From a virus, in IMG/VR virus record IMGVR_UViG_3300027746_000079, positions 1 through 28,816 of that record: a stretch of DNA of 28,816 nucleotides, one strand, 5' to 3'. A program made the position numbers and the translations under genes. Below are positions 14,333 to 22,466 of the stretch, piece after piece; within the stretch, counting starts at the first letter, position 1, and each line of letters starts with the position of its first letter. The notes under the pieces were generated by a model that saw nothing but the letters and a program-made list of their open reading frames with translations, ran no database searches and had not been told where the DNA came from.

Positions 14333-15371
14333 CATTTGCCCATCTTGTTGCTGCGATTGCTACATTCCGGTCCCAGAGAACCAGCGATACAAATGGGATG
14401 TTGGCAAGGGTGACAAGCTGGATCCAACCCCGTGCGTCATTGGCACCGGAGAGTGGGGAGGAGTCGATTGGGATCCGGTAGCGTACATGGCAGGGCAAGT
14501 TGGGCAGCCATGCGTTCCTGAGCCATCAGATCCCGAAATAAAGGCTTGGAGCTACCCTCCAGATTTTAGTTTCTGGATTTTGAAACGCACTGGAGATCCC
14601 GGATGCTCCGAGGTTGAAAACCAGATCGGGAAATGTTGCATGTGCGGCCGGTGCTACAAGGGATTTGGGGCCATGTACGAACGCATCGAGTATTATACCG
14701 AGGGGGCAATCGATCCAAACTTTACGACGTGTTTTGCGCGACCTGAACAGATCGAGTCTTACCAACCTTTGCCGGCTGAAGAAGTTGAGGAATGGAATCG
14801 ACTTGGCACAGGGAGTGCGTTTTTGGCGTTTGATGGAGGAGCTGGGTTTCTCTGCGAGGTAAATGGTGAACCAGTCGACATCAATACCATTGTCGAACCA
14901 AGGTGCATCGGGCGCGCAATCGACTCGCAGAGAATTCAAGAACTTACTGAGCCTTTTGACTATTTCGAGTGGCACTGCCTTGGATCTCTTGATTCGGAGA
15001 TCGATACAAAGAAGGAGGATGAGCGCGACAAATGCAGCAATTCTGGGTTTCTAAAAGTTCAGGGGGCAGTTGGACTTGTGGATGGGGGGCTTTCTGCAAA
15101 CCAGACATTTTCAATTTCATACGACCCGTTGACTCCGCAGATTTGCAAAACCGTATTCAATGACCAACGGACACTGACTCCAGACTACCGAGGAGTAAGG
15201 CAGGCTCAGGATCTTGGAATTTGTTCTTCCAACGATTTCACCACCTATTCTAGGGATGCGGATGGATATCCAGACCCGACAAAACCTCTGAATCACATTG
15301 TTCGCAAAGGGGTTGTTGATCCAACAGAACAAGGCGCGCAATTTTGCTATGGATACATCTGCAACGGATAA
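14322..15371 (+). CDS. Cysteine-rich tail-region protein
   Basis: A 349-residue protein with 21 cysteines by my count (about 6 percent), far above every neighbour. Clusters: CPSCCCDC at residues 6-13, CCMCGRC near 105-111, and YGYICNG at the C-terminus; the rest are spread along the chain. There is no signal peptide, so it is made in the cytoplasm. It is rich in Pro, Gly, Asp and aromatics, like an extracellular or virion protein. Its place among tail-tip genes and before the baseplate and fibre genes suggests a virion component. The 3' end overlaps the start of an Erv/ALR-like sulfhydryl oxidase gene by 23 bases, so the two are co-produced. My inference is that the oxidase forms disulfides in this protein. 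The CxxC clusters could instead bind zinc or an iron-sulfur cluster. No named family recognised. Confidence 0.75.
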   Translation: MAPNICPSCCCDCYIPVPENQRYKWDVGKGDKLDPTPCVIGTGEWGGVDWDPVAYMAGQVGQPCVPEPSDPEIKAWSYPPDFSFWILKRTGDPGCSEVENQIGKCCMCGRCYKGFGAMYERIEYYTEGAIDPNFTTCFARPEQIESYQPLPAEEVEEWNRLGTGSAFLAFDGGAGFLCEVNGEPVDINTIVEPRCIGRAIDSQRIQELTEPFDYFEWHCLGSLDSEIDTKKEDERDKCSNSGFLKVQGAVGLVDGGLSANQTFSISYDPLTPQICKTVFNDQRTLTPDYRGVRQAQDLGICSSNDFTTYSRDADGYPDPTKPLNHIVRKGVVDPTEQGAQFCYGYICNG

Positions 15372-15945
15372 ACTCGAAACCAGCAAGCTCGCAGTTGGGC
15401 AATTTCTCATCGAGGCAATTGGGTTCCCTCTATTTGCAAGAGCGCTTGCAAGTGAATACCCAGAGGCGATCAAGCTGATCCCAAAGCCCAATGAGCCGAA
15501 GGACAAAGGGACTCTCACCCCTCTTGCGCTATGGTTTCACGAAAACGAATCTCGGATTAAGTGGGTCGATGGCGTGATTGCAGAGTGCGTGATGATCGGA
15601 CAGATCGGACAGATGCGGAGGATTGGTCTGACGAAAGAGAATCGTCCACTGACGATGGAAAATGTTGGGCCGAATATCTGGCGCAATCTTCATTTGGCTG
15701 CACTGCAATGGACCGGAGAAGTCCAGTCACAGGCTTCATTTTTGGTTAAAGTTGGCAGGAGCATACCATGCGGTGAATGTCGCAGTTTTTGGGCAACCAG
15801 GCTGAGAGAGAATCCTCCTCCAAAGACCAATGCGGAGGATTTCTTCCGATGGACTTGGGAGACTCACAATGCGGTCAACGCAAAGCTAGGCAAGCCACTG
15901 ATGGAGCTGGCCGAGGCGCTTGCCATGTATCAGCAGCCAAGTTGA
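15349..15945 (+). CDS. Erv/ALR-like sulfhydryl oxidase
   Basis: A 198-residue protein whose second half matches the FAD-dependent Erv1/ALR fold. GPNIWRNLHLAA has the W-x-x-L-H of helix 1 (Trp111, His115). IPCGEC gives the active-site CxxC (Cys141, Cys144), with the same CGEC as yeast Erv2. ENPPP follows, then the FAD-binding HNAVNAKLGKP (His173, Asn174, Asn177). Such enzymes pass electrons from thiols to oxygen and make disulfides. The shuttle CxxC and the C-terminal structural cysteine pair of eukaryotic members are absent; the only other cysteine is Cys80. Residues 1-100 are not recognised and may bind the partner. There is no signal peptide. The chosen ATG overlaps the Cys-rich gene by 23 bases; a TTG at 15298 would be longer. 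Poxviruses use an Erv-like enzyme (E10R) to make cytoplasmic virion disulfides, a useful parallel. Confidence 0.8.
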   Translation: MDTSATDKLETSKLAVGQFLIEAIGFPLFARALASEYPEAIKLIPKPNEPKDKGTLTPLALWFHENESRIKWVDGVIAECVMIGQIGQMRRIGLTKENRPLTMENVGPNIWRNLHLAALQWTGEVQSQASFLVKVGRSIPCGECRSFWATRLRENPPPKTNAEDFFRWTWETHNAVNAKLGKPLMELAEALAMYQQPS

Positions 15946-15963
15946 CACCGCGCTCTTTAGTGT
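15941..15963 (+). promoter_or_regulatory. GTTGACACC-N7-TAnGTA motif, copy 4
   Basis: GTTGACACC (15941-15949), seven bases, then TTAGTGT (15957-15963). The first box is exact and the second is the weakest of the four. The stop of the oxidase gene lies in the first box, and the likely GTG start of the next gene (15962) overlaps the end of the second box. It precedes the baseplate-like and fibre genes. Confidence 0.55.
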
Positions 15964-16312
15964 GAGCACCGTTCTTCGACCGAACTTCAATCTGCCCTCG
16001 CACCGCAAGGGCGACACGTTTCGAGCATTGCAGTTCAGCTTAAAGCAAAACGGTGAGGCTGTGGATATTACTGGAGCCTCAGTGTTATTTCAGGCGCGCA
16101 CCTCGCCCACAGGCACACTGGTGCTAGGTCTTGAGGTGGGTGACGGAATCACAATCACCGATGCACTTGGTGGTGTATTTTTCATCGACGAGCAGATCAT
16201 TGATATTGCTTCGGCGCTCTACTATTACGAGCTCGAGGTGACACTCGACTCTGGATTCCGACTCACTTACTTAACGGGCACTTGGCAGATTTTACAGGAC
16301 GTCGCACGATAA
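15962..16312 (+). CDS. Baseplate upper protein-like (BppU N-terminal type)
   Basis: A 116-residue beta protein, [32 protein letters not shown] followed by [10 protein letters not shown] and [14 protein letters not shown]. This is the pattern of the immunoglobulin-like N-terminal domain of phage baseplate proteins (BppU type), which attaches receptor-binding parts to the baseplate. Here the domain stands alone and the collagen-like fibre follows at once (TAATG overlap), so it is probably the adaptor for the fibre. The GTG at 15962 is chosen because an upstream ATG would run through the previous gene's end and motif copy 4. Confidence 0.7.
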   Translation: MSTVLRPNFNLPSHRKGDTFRALQFSLKQNGEAVDITGASVLFQARTSPTGTLVLGLEVGDGITITDALGGVFFIDEQIIDIASALYYYELEVTLDSGFRLTYLTGTWQILQDVAR

Positions 16313-19300
16313 TGAGCAACTGCAATAACTCACTCACGGATCCGGTCTCTATTACAGTCTCACCGCAGCGCGTCGATCTGGAGATCGAGATTGCGCGTGG
16401 AGTTGCAGGGCCGGTGGGGCCGCAGGGTCCAGAGGGACCACAGGGACCGGCTGGAGATGTAGGGCCAGTGGGGCCTGCGGGGTCGCAGGGGATACAGGGC
16501 ATTCAGGGGATTCAGGGGATCCAAGGTGAGCGTGGCGAGGTGGGGCCACAGGGGCAGCAAGGCATCCAGGGCGAGCAGGGAATACAGGGCGAGCAGGGAA
16601 TACAAGGCGAGCAGGGAATACAGGGTATACAGGGCATACAGGGCGAGCAGGGGGAGACTGGTGATACAGGCGCGCAGGGACCAATAGGACCGCAGGGGAT
16701 ACAGGGAATACAAGGAGAGAAGGGCGATCAGGGCGAAGTTGGTCCGCAGGGACTAAAAGGCGACCAAGGCGACCAAGGGATTCAAGGAATTCAAGGCATT
16801 CAGGGAATTCAGGGAATCCAAGGAGAGCAGGGAATTAAAGGTGACCATGGAGATGAGGGAATACAAGGGCCGCAAGGCGATCAGGGAATCCAAGGAATCC
16901 AAGGCGAGCAGGGAAATACAGGACCGCAGGGCGACCAAGGCATCCAAGGCATCCAAGGCGAGCAAGGCGTGCAGGGATCGACCGGAGCGCAAGGGCCAGA
17001 GGGACCGCAGGGATCGCAAGGCACTGCTGGTGACACTTACGCAACCACGTCATCGACGACTAATACATTAGGTAATGGGATCAAGACGTGGGTCGTCAAT
17101 GATCTGGGCGTAGACTACACCGTCGGCCAGCCGGTGATTGCAGCATACGATGCGAATAATCACGCGCACGGAGCTGTTGTCAGTTACTCGCACATCACAG
17201 GCGAGCTGGTGCTCGATGTAAGCAAGCACACCGGATCAGGCACATACTCATCGTGGTCGATTAATTTGGAAGGCGTGGCTGGAGTGCAGGGACCAGAAGG
17301 TCCACAAGGAATCCAAGGGCCACAGGGCGATCAGGGGCCAGAAGGTCCGCAGGGAATTCAAGGCGTCCAAGGAGCGCAGGGCGATAAAGGCGACAAGGGC
17401 GACCAAGGAGATCAAGGAATTCAAGGCCCCCAGGGCGACCAAGGAATTCAAGGGCCGCAAGGCGATCAAGGGCCGCAGGGAGATCAGGGCATTCAAGGAA
17501 CACAAGGAGATCAAGGAATTCAAGGGCCGCAAGGTGACCAAGGCATCCAAGGCCCACAAGGCAGTGTCATCGATAGCTATAAAGGCGCTTGGGACAACTA
17601 CACATACTACTCAATAGGCGAAATCGTAACGCTCGACGGCAGCACATACATGCTGACCAATCCAGCCGGATGGACGGTTGGCGGCGCACCTCCAAACTAC
17701 GGGTGGTCTCTGCTCGCGAGTAAGGGAGTGCAGGGAGACCAGGGCGTGCAGGGGCCGGAGGGGCCACAGGGCTCGATTGGGCCGGATGGACCACAGGGTC
17801 CACAAGGACCACAGGGGAATGCAGGAGCTGATGGATCATCGATCACATGGCGTAATGGCTGGGATCAATACACCAGTTACTCAGAAGCAGATGGAGTATA
17901 TTACAATGGCTCGTCTTACCGAGCTAATTCTAGTTCGCAAAACCAGACTCCTTACATTGGATCTGGATACTGGCAATTGCTGGCGATCAAGGGCGACACC
18001 GGATCGCAAGGTGCAACTGGCAACACCGGTAATACTGGCGCTGCTGGCACATCGTTTGTTTGGCGCGGTGAGTTTGCAGTCGGAATATACAACGCCAATG
18101 ACGTAGTAGAGCACGAGCATTCCACATACATTGCGACAGCCTACACCGACTCGGCCGTACCACCCAATGCGCCGTGGCAGCTAATGGCGGCTAAGGGACA
18201 AGACGGCAGTCAGGGGCCGCAGGGAGTGCAGGGCGAGCAGGGCGTGCAAGGGCCAGCCGGCAGCACTCCGAGTGTGACTGGCACTGGAGTCTGGCACTCG
18301 ATCAGCGGCGAGTTGCAGGCGGCTGCAACGCAGATTGTTAATGCAGACGTAAGCGACACGGCTGAAATCAATCAGGCTAAGATCGAAAACCTTACCACGG
18401 ATCTCGCCGGCAAGATCAGCACTAGCGCAATCGGATCGACGGTGCAGGCTTACAGCGCCAACACCACGCTGCTAGGCAACACAACCACCGGCACTGGCTC
18501 GATAGTAAGGCAGACTGCGCCTAGCATTTCCACTTCGCTCACGGTCTCAAACGTAGTCAGCGAGCCTGCATTACCATCATCTGGTGACATTAAGCTCTAT
18601 AGCTATGGAAGCGCAGACTTTTCGATTGCGTCTGCCAATGGAAAGCTGAAGTGCACTATTGCTGGAGGCAATGCTGTCACGCTTCGATGTGGAGATTCAG
18701 GGACTATACGTTTTACCGCTAACACCTGCACATTGCAGGAGTTCGTCAATGGCTATGGTGCAACATTGCGCACCGAGGCAGATGGAGTGCTGGCGCTGCG
18801 CACTTACTCTGGTGGTGGCTACAACGCCAATACGCTGCGAGTCTATAATTACGACTCTGGTGGTGTAGCAAACTACGAACGCGCCAAGGTTGCGTGGGAA
18901 AGCAACGCACTAAAGATCGGCACAGAGAAGGGAGCATCTGGCGGCACCGCTCGCGCACTCTCCATCCAGACCGACGGAACTGATCGGATTACAGTTGCAG
19001 CCAATGGAGCTATCAGCTTTTCCACGGCTCTACCAGTAAGCAGTGGCGGCACTGGATCAAGCACCGCATCAGACGCTCGGACTGCGCTTGGACTGGCCAT
19101 TGGCAGTGACGTGCAAGGCTACTCGACAAGCACTACGCTGCTTGGAAATGATTACACTGGCTCAGGACCAATAGTCAGGCAGGCAGGTCCAACTTTGAGC
19201 GGAACCACAACGGTGAATGGATTTGCGACTGGAGTGCAGTCAGTAACAGCGGCATCTGCAGCTTGCAATGGCGCAGCCGTGGTTCTGGCTGACGCATCAA

Positions 19301-19497
19301 TAAATGCAATCAACATGACCTTGCCAGCGCCATTGGCTGGTCAGGTGATTACTATCAAGAGAACCAACATCAACGCAAACACTGTGACCATCACTCCTCC
19401 ATCCGGCACCATCGATGGCGCGGCCAGCAAAGTGCTTACCTTGCAATATCAGAGCATAACGGTTGTCTGCGACGGCACCAATTATTTCGTTGTTTAA
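16312..19497 (+). CDS. Collagen-like tail fibre with sugar-binding-like modules
   Basis: A 1061-residue fibre, likely a trimer. After about 30 residues come five Gly-X-Y blocks, near residues 32-240, 325-418, 473-507, 562-578 and 631-652, dominated by GIQ, GPQ, GEQ and GDQ triplets. Globular inserts lie between them: one of about 80 residues ([21 protein letters not shown]), then three related modules of about 48 residues (W-x(4-5)-Y, GE or D-V-x-Y, GSTY or SSYRA, a final W-x-L-x-A-KG), the pattern of CBM5/12-type carbohydrate-binding modules. The C-terminal 400 residues hold two copies of a TTLLGN-TGxGxIVRQ unit and the common fibre motif [21 protein letters not shown]. It probably binds the host surface. 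The ATG at 16312 overlaps the previous stop (TAATG). Confidence 0.9.
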   Translation: MSNCNNSLTDPVSITVSPQRVDLEIEIARGVAGPVGPQGPEGPQGPAGDVGPVGPAGSQGIQGIQGIQGIQGERGEVGPQGQQGIQGEQGIQGEQGIQGEQGIQGIQGIQGEQGETGDTGAQGPIGPQGIQGIQGEKGDQGEVGPQGLKGDQGDQGIQGIQGIQGIQGIQGEQGIKGDHGDEGIQGPQGDQGIQGIQGEQGNTGPQGDQGIQGIQGEQGVQGSTGAQGPEGPQGSQGTAGDTYATTSSTTNTLGNGIKTWVVNDLGVDYTVGQPVIAAYDANNHAHGAVVSYSHITGELVLDVSKHTGSGTYSSWSINLEGVAGVQGPEGPQGIQGPQGDQGPEGPQGIQGVQGAQGDKGDKGDQGDQGIQGPQGDQGIQGPQGDQGPQGDQGIQGTQGDQGIQGPQGDQGIQGPQGSVIDSYKGAWDNYTYYSIGEIVTLDGSTYMLTNPAGWTVGGAPPNYGWSLLASKGVQGDQGVQGPEGPQGSIGPDGPQGPQGPQGNAGADGSSITWRNGWDQYTSYSEADGVYYNGSSYRANSSSQNQTPYIGSGYWQLLAIKGDTGSQGATGNTGNTGAAGTSFVWRGEFAVGIYNANDVVEHEHSTYIATAYTDSAVPPNAPWQLMAAKGQDGSQGPQGVQGEQGVQGPAGSTPSVTGTGVWHSISGELQAAATQIVNADVSDTAEINQAKIENLTTDLAGKISTSAIGSTVQAYSANTTLLGNTTTGTGSIVRQTAPSISTSLTVSNVVSEPALPSSGDIKLYSYGSADFSIASANGKLKCTIAGGNAVTLRCGDSGTIRFTANTCTLQEFVNGYGATLRTEADGVLALRTYSGGGYNANTLRVYNYDSGGVANYERAKVAWESNALKIGTEKGASGGTARALSIQTDGTDRITVAANGAISFSTALPVSSGGTGSSTASDARTALGLAIGSDVQGYSTSTTLLGNDYTGSGPIVRQAGPTLSGTTTVNGFATGVQSVTAASAACNGAAVVLADASINAINMTLPAPLAGQVITIKRTNINANTVTITPPSGTIDGAASKVLTLQYQSITVVCDGTNYFVV
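16405..17030 (+). repeat. First and longest collagen-type Gly-X-Y tract
   Basis: An unbroken run of about 208 residues of Gly-X-Y triplets, coded by 9-bp periodic units such as GGCATCCAG or GGAATACAA. Synonymous codons vary from unit to unit, so the amino-acid pattern is kept while the DNA repeats are partly scrambled. Long reverse-strand open frames in this tract are artefacts of the periodicity. Confidence 0.9.
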
Positions 19498-19500
19498 TTT

Positions 19501-20724
19501 ATGTCTTACTTACTCCCAAGCCCACTCCCAATAGAAAACGGAGGCACTGGAGCTGCGACAAACGAAGGAGCGCGCAATGCGTTTGGTGCGCCTCAAAATG
19601 TAACTGTTAGACACGCATCTTCGCTCACTTTAGCAACAGTTGCCACAATTACTGGTGCGAGTTGGACATCTGGTGCAAATACAATTTCCTACACTAATAC
19701 AACAGCACAACTAGTTGTGGGAATGAGTGTTAGTAACGGTATGCAGGGTGGTGTCATCTCTGGATTCTCTGTTGGCACTGGTGCCGCAGGGCAATCTGGA
19801 ACGATATTGATGACGACAAATGCAGGCGCGACGTTTAGCGGCCAAACAATTTCAGCGTTCAACTCTACGCTGACAACAATGGTTTCATCCTCCGTTGTTA
19901 CAATGGATGGACGCACGATTCAGGTTGGAGATTTGGTGCTTTTAACTGGCCAAACTGCACTTGCACAGCAGGGGCCTTGGAGGATCGATTCAATCGGAAC
20001 TGGGTTCACGATGAGCAGGCCATCGTGGTTTAGTACTACTTTTGCGGGAGTCATGTTATTCAGTGTGCTTTACGGCACAAATAACGCAGGACTAATAGTA
20101 AGCCTGTACTGTTACGCAGTAGGATCAATAGCGACTATTGGTCTTGACCCACTTCAAGTCACAACAGTTGCCCAACGAGCAAACAATGCTATTACAGCAG
20201 GCAACACGTTTACTGGAAAAAACACATTTCAGGCAGGATCAACAGGAAGTGGAGCAGTGCCATTTGCATTTCAGGCAGGCTCGTTAATGACGACTCCGCA
20301 GGCTCATTCTGTAGAGTGGGATGGGACTAATGAATATGTAAGCAGCGGAGCGCAGTTTGCTGGATCAATTAGCGGCACAACTTTGACGGTTAGTGGATCT
20401 GTTGTTGGAGTAATTCAAGTTGGTATGCTTATCAGCGGAACTGGAGTAACAGCAAACACAACAATTACCGCTGCTGGCACTGGCACCGGAGGAACCGGAA
20501 CATATACGGTGTCTGCGTCTCAGACTGTTTCATCTGTTACAATTACTGGTACAATCCGGTGTATAGTTGGCACGTTTGTGAACGGCGCTGCTGGTGGAAC
20601 TGGCGCTGTTCCTGCTAGCAGCACGGCAATTGGACGGCCAGGTCAGCTTGCGTTTGATTCCACTGGACTGTACGTCTGCACGGCATCAAACACTTGGCGA
20701 AAGGTTGCTCTGACTACATTTTAA
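19501..20724 (+). CDS. Second tail fibre or fibre-tip protein
   Basis: A 407-residue Ser/Thr/Gly-rich beta protein starting three bases after the fibre stop. The N-terminus [21 protein letters not shown] is the same kind of motif as [21 protein letters not shown] in the C-terminal part of the previous gene, common in phage fibres. The middle holds two related blocks ([15 protein letters not shown] and [25 protein letters not shown], each near a GT-rich turn). The C-terminus, [24 protein letters not shown], is a widespread fibre ending. It may be the receptor-binding tip or a partner of the collagen fibre. Confidence 0.75.
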   Translation: MSYLLPSPLPIENGGTGAATNEGARNAFGAPQNVTVRHASSLTLATVATITGASWTSGANTISYTNTTAQLVVGMSVSNGMQGGVISGFSVGTGAAGQSGTILMTTNAGATFSGQTISAFNSTLTTMVSSSVVTMDGRTIQVGDLVLLTGQTALAQQGPWRIDSIGTGFTMSRPSWFSTTFAGVMLFSVLYGTNNAGLIVSLYCYAVGSIATIGLDPLQVTTVAQRANNAITAGNTFTGKNTFQAGSTGSGAVPFAFQAGSLMTTPQAHSVEWDGTNEYVSSGAQFAGSISGTTLTVSGSVVGVIQVGMLISGTGVTANTTITAAGTGTGGTGTYTVSASQTVSSVTITGTIRCIVGTFVNGAAGGTGAVPASSTAIGRPGQLAFDSTGLYVCTASNTWRKVALTTF

Positions 20725-20727
20725 CCA

Positions 20728-20952
20728 ATGACACTAGAGCAGGCACTGATCTACGGCATTGGCGGTCTCAGCACTGCACTTACTTGGGCAGTAACTAAAC
20801 TTTGGGCCAAGAGCGAGGAGTGCGAGGCCGACCGGCGTGCGCTTCGCCATGCCATCGAGGATCTGCGAGCAGAGCATGGGCTTGCCAAAGGCCGACTTGA
20901 ATCATTTACGCGATGCCCTGCTATTGACTGTCCATTTGCAACAAAACTATGA
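20728..20952 (+). CDS. Small membrane protein with coiled coil, lysis region
   Basis: A 74-residue protein: one transmembrane helix near residues 6-26 (ALIYGIGGLSTALTWAVTKLW), then a charged helix (KSEECEADRRALRHAIEDLRAEHGLAKGRLESF) and a CPAIDCPF end. N-terminal anchor plus outer coiled coil is the plan of inner-membrane spanins, and it lies three genes before a lipoprotein. It could equally be a holin or antiholin. It overlaps the next gene by ATGA. Confidence 0.65.
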   Translation: MTLEQALIYGIGGLSTALTWAVTKLWAKSEECEADRRALRHAIEDLRAEHGLAKGRLESFTRCPAIDCPFATKL

Positions 20953-21128
20953 GCACCATCACATATATCATGGCCCACTGGGCTGACATTGTCACAGCAG
21001 CATCCGGCGTGGTCATTGCAGCCAGGGTGATCGTCAAGCTGACACCGACTCCGGCTGACGACTCTGTGTTGGAGTCTATTGTCACCACACTCAAACACCT
21101 CGGACTCCACATCGGATCCGATAAATGA
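20949..21128 (+). CDS. Short membrane protein, holin candidate
   Basis: A 59-residue gene, linked by ATGA overlaps on both sides (start in the previous stop, stop in the next start), so it is almost certainly translated. One hydrophobic segment at about residues 11-30 (WADIVTAASGVVIAARVIVK) is followed by a Pro/Thr turn (LTPTPADD) and an amphipathic helix. The size and place just before the endolysin fit a small holin, although single-segment proteins in this position can also be antiholins. Confidence 0.7.
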   Translation: MSTITYIMAHWADIVTAASGVVIAARVIVKLTPTPADDSVLESIVTTLKHLGLHIGSDK

Positions 21129-21310
21129 TCGCCAGCATCATCAGGCTGCTAATGTCGGCGCCTGCGCTGGTGGAGCTGCTGCTCAAACTACGCGATGAGA
21201 TCGAGACTGAGATGGTGCGCCGCGCTCACAGTAGGACTAGTGACACTATCGATGGCTGGGTGCGTGACGGTAAGGCCCAGCCGGGTGCCGGTGCTGATCG
21301 AGCACCTTAA
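21125..21310 (+). CDS. Small hydrophobic-N-terminus protein, lysis region
   Basis: A 61-residue protein: a hydrophobic start (MIASIIRLLMSAPALVELLL), a short charged helix (KLRDEIETEMVRRAHSR) and a Gly/Ala/Asp-rich end. It starts by ATGA overlap. A lipoprotein gene is embedded in its second half in another frame, the Rz/Rz1 arrangement, so this would be the inner spanin partner. At 61 residues it is short for an inner spanin, so the assignment is tentative. Confidence 0.6.
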   Translation: MIASIIRLLMSAPALVELLLKLRDEIETEMVRRAHSRTSDTIDGWVRDGKAQPGAGADRAP

Positions 21311-21404
21311 TCGTCACGACTTCACAGTTTCACAGCGAGAGACTATTGGAGAGCTACTGCGATACATTAATGACCTTGAGCATGACACTCACAGAACTAA
21401 CTAG
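21195..21404 (+). CDS. Embedded lipoprotein, outer-spanin (Rz1-like) candidate
   Basis: A 69-residue protein with a lipoprotein signal: MRSRLRW, a hydrophobic core (CAALTVGLVTLSMAG), then Cys23 in a MAGC lipobox. The mature part is about 47 residues, VTVRPSRVPVLIEHLNRHDF and a helix. The first 116 bases lie inside the preceding gene in another frame, as Rz1 lies in Rz, and its end overlaps the endolysin start. It would be anchored in the outer membrane and join the inner spanin to fuse membranes in the last step of lysis. A lipoprotein here implies a Gram-negative host. Confidence 0.7.
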   Translation: MRSRLRWCAALTVGLVTLSMAGCVTVRPSRVPVLIEHLNRHDFTVSQRETIGELLRYINDLEHDTHRTN

Positions 21405-21987
21405 GCAGGTGCAGCAGAAGCTCGGTGTAACCGCGGATGGTCAGGTCGGCCCTATCACCATGCAGGCTATACACAAGGCCGTCTGTGGGCATCCTGATGC
21501 GTCTGCTGCGGCAGTAATTAGCAGGCCACTCGACGAGCGGAGTGAGCGATGCATCGCGAGTCTGCATCCACAGGTGCAGCCATTGGCGCGTAGTCTTGTG
21601 CAGATCGCTGCCGAGCATGGTGTGGAGATCCGTGTGATATCAGGCAATCGCAGCTACGAGGAGCAGAACGTACTATTTGCGCAAGGCCGTACCACGGCAG
21701 GCAAGATAGTGACTCGCGCACAAGGTGGTTGGTCCAACCATAACTTCGGCTTGGCCTTTGATATCGGTGTATGGGAAAACGGCCAATATCAGCCAGAATC
21801 TAAGAGCTATCGGATTGTCGGAAACCTAGGTAAAGCGATTGGACTGGAGTGGGGTGGCGACTGGAAGAGCATTGTTGACGAGCCGCATTTCGAGGTGGTG
21901 CCTAAGTGGGCAGCTAATCTATTAGAGCCTGCTAGACTTGCAGAGTATCGAGCGCGTAAAGAGCGCGGGATTGATATATACGCATGA
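21382..21987 (+). CDS. Endolysin, M15 peptidase with PG-binding domain
   Basis: A 201-residue two-domain enzyme. Residues 5-35 carry a peptidoglycan-binding repeat (LTRQVQQKLGVTADGQVGPITMQAI). The C-terminal M15/VanY-type peptidase has RVISGNRSYEEQNVLFAQGR, the zinc motif SNHNFGLAFDIGVW (His and Asp ligands), and DEPHFEV (His). Such enzymes cut the L-Ala-D-Glu or D-Ala-D-Ala bonds of the stem peptide. Start: ATG 21382, twelve bases after another in-frame ATG at 21370; the domain begins right after either. The N-terminus has no signal or anchor, so release should depend on a holin. It overlaps the lipoprotein gene and, by ATGA, the kinase gene. Confidence 0.9.
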   Translation: MTLTELTRQVQQKLGVTADGQVGPITMQAIHKAVCGHPDASAAAVISRPLDERSERCIASLHPQVQPLARSLVQIAAEHGVEIRVISGNRSYEEQNVLFAQGRTTAGKIVTRAQGGWSNHNFGLAFDIGVWENGQYQPESKSYRIVGNLGKAIGLEWGGDWKSIVDEPHFEVVPKWAANLLEPARLAEYRARKERGIDIYA

Positions 21988-22466
21988 TCGTTGGCATTAC
22001 CGGTTACGCAGGCTCCGGCAAAGACGCACTTGGCAAGTGTTTCATAAGAAATCACGGCTACACCCGCGTGGCATTTGCCGATGGCGTCAAACTAATGGCG
22101 CTTGAGCACCACGGTTGGGATGGCCGTAAGGACGAGGCAGGCCGTGCGCTCCTGCAGGAGGTTGGCTCTATGATGAGGGATGAATACGAGCACTACTGGG
22201 TGGATGCTGCATTCGCCGAGGTTGCCAAATACGAGCATGTAGTGATGACCGACGTGCGTTATCTGAACGAACTAGCCAGACTCAGGCAACTCGGCGGTGT
22301 ATTCGTGCGCGTCATTCGACCTGGCGTTGGCCCCGTAAATGATCACCCATCAGAGACTGCGCTCGATGACCAGCCGGCCGATGTCACGGTCATCAACGAT
22401 GCAACCATGGCCAAACTGGAGCTGTGCGCTGCTGCGATTGCAATGCGCGTTGCGTACATCAAATGA
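21984..22466 (+). CDS. Deoxynucleoside monophosphate kinase-like protein
   Basis: A 160-residue P-loop kinase: MIVGITGYAGSGKDALGKCF (Walker A GYAGSGKD at 7-14), a VAFADGVKLMAL block, an LLQEVGSMMRDEYEHYWVDAAF segment and VVMTDVRYLNELARLRQLGG, followed by VRVIRPGV. This order is that of phage dNMP kinases, which phosphorylate dNMPs to raise the dNTP supply for replication. The length is short but normal for the type. It is joined to the endolysin and the phosphoesterase by ATGA overlaps. Confidence 0.8.
   Translation: MIVGITGYAGSGKDALGKCFIRNHGYTRVAFADGVKLMALEHHGWDGRKDEAGRALLQEVGSMMRDEYEHYWVDAAFAEVAKYEHVVMTDVRYLNELARLRQLGGVFVRVIRPGVGPVNDHPSETALDDQPADVTVINDATMAKLELCAAAIAMRVAYIK

Noticed and set aside
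16352-17559. Several long minus-strand and alternative-frame open frames in the collagen tract
   Set aside because: Produced by the 9-bp periodicity of Gly-X-Y codons; their peptides are monotonous (repeats of LALYSL or RPVFPA type).
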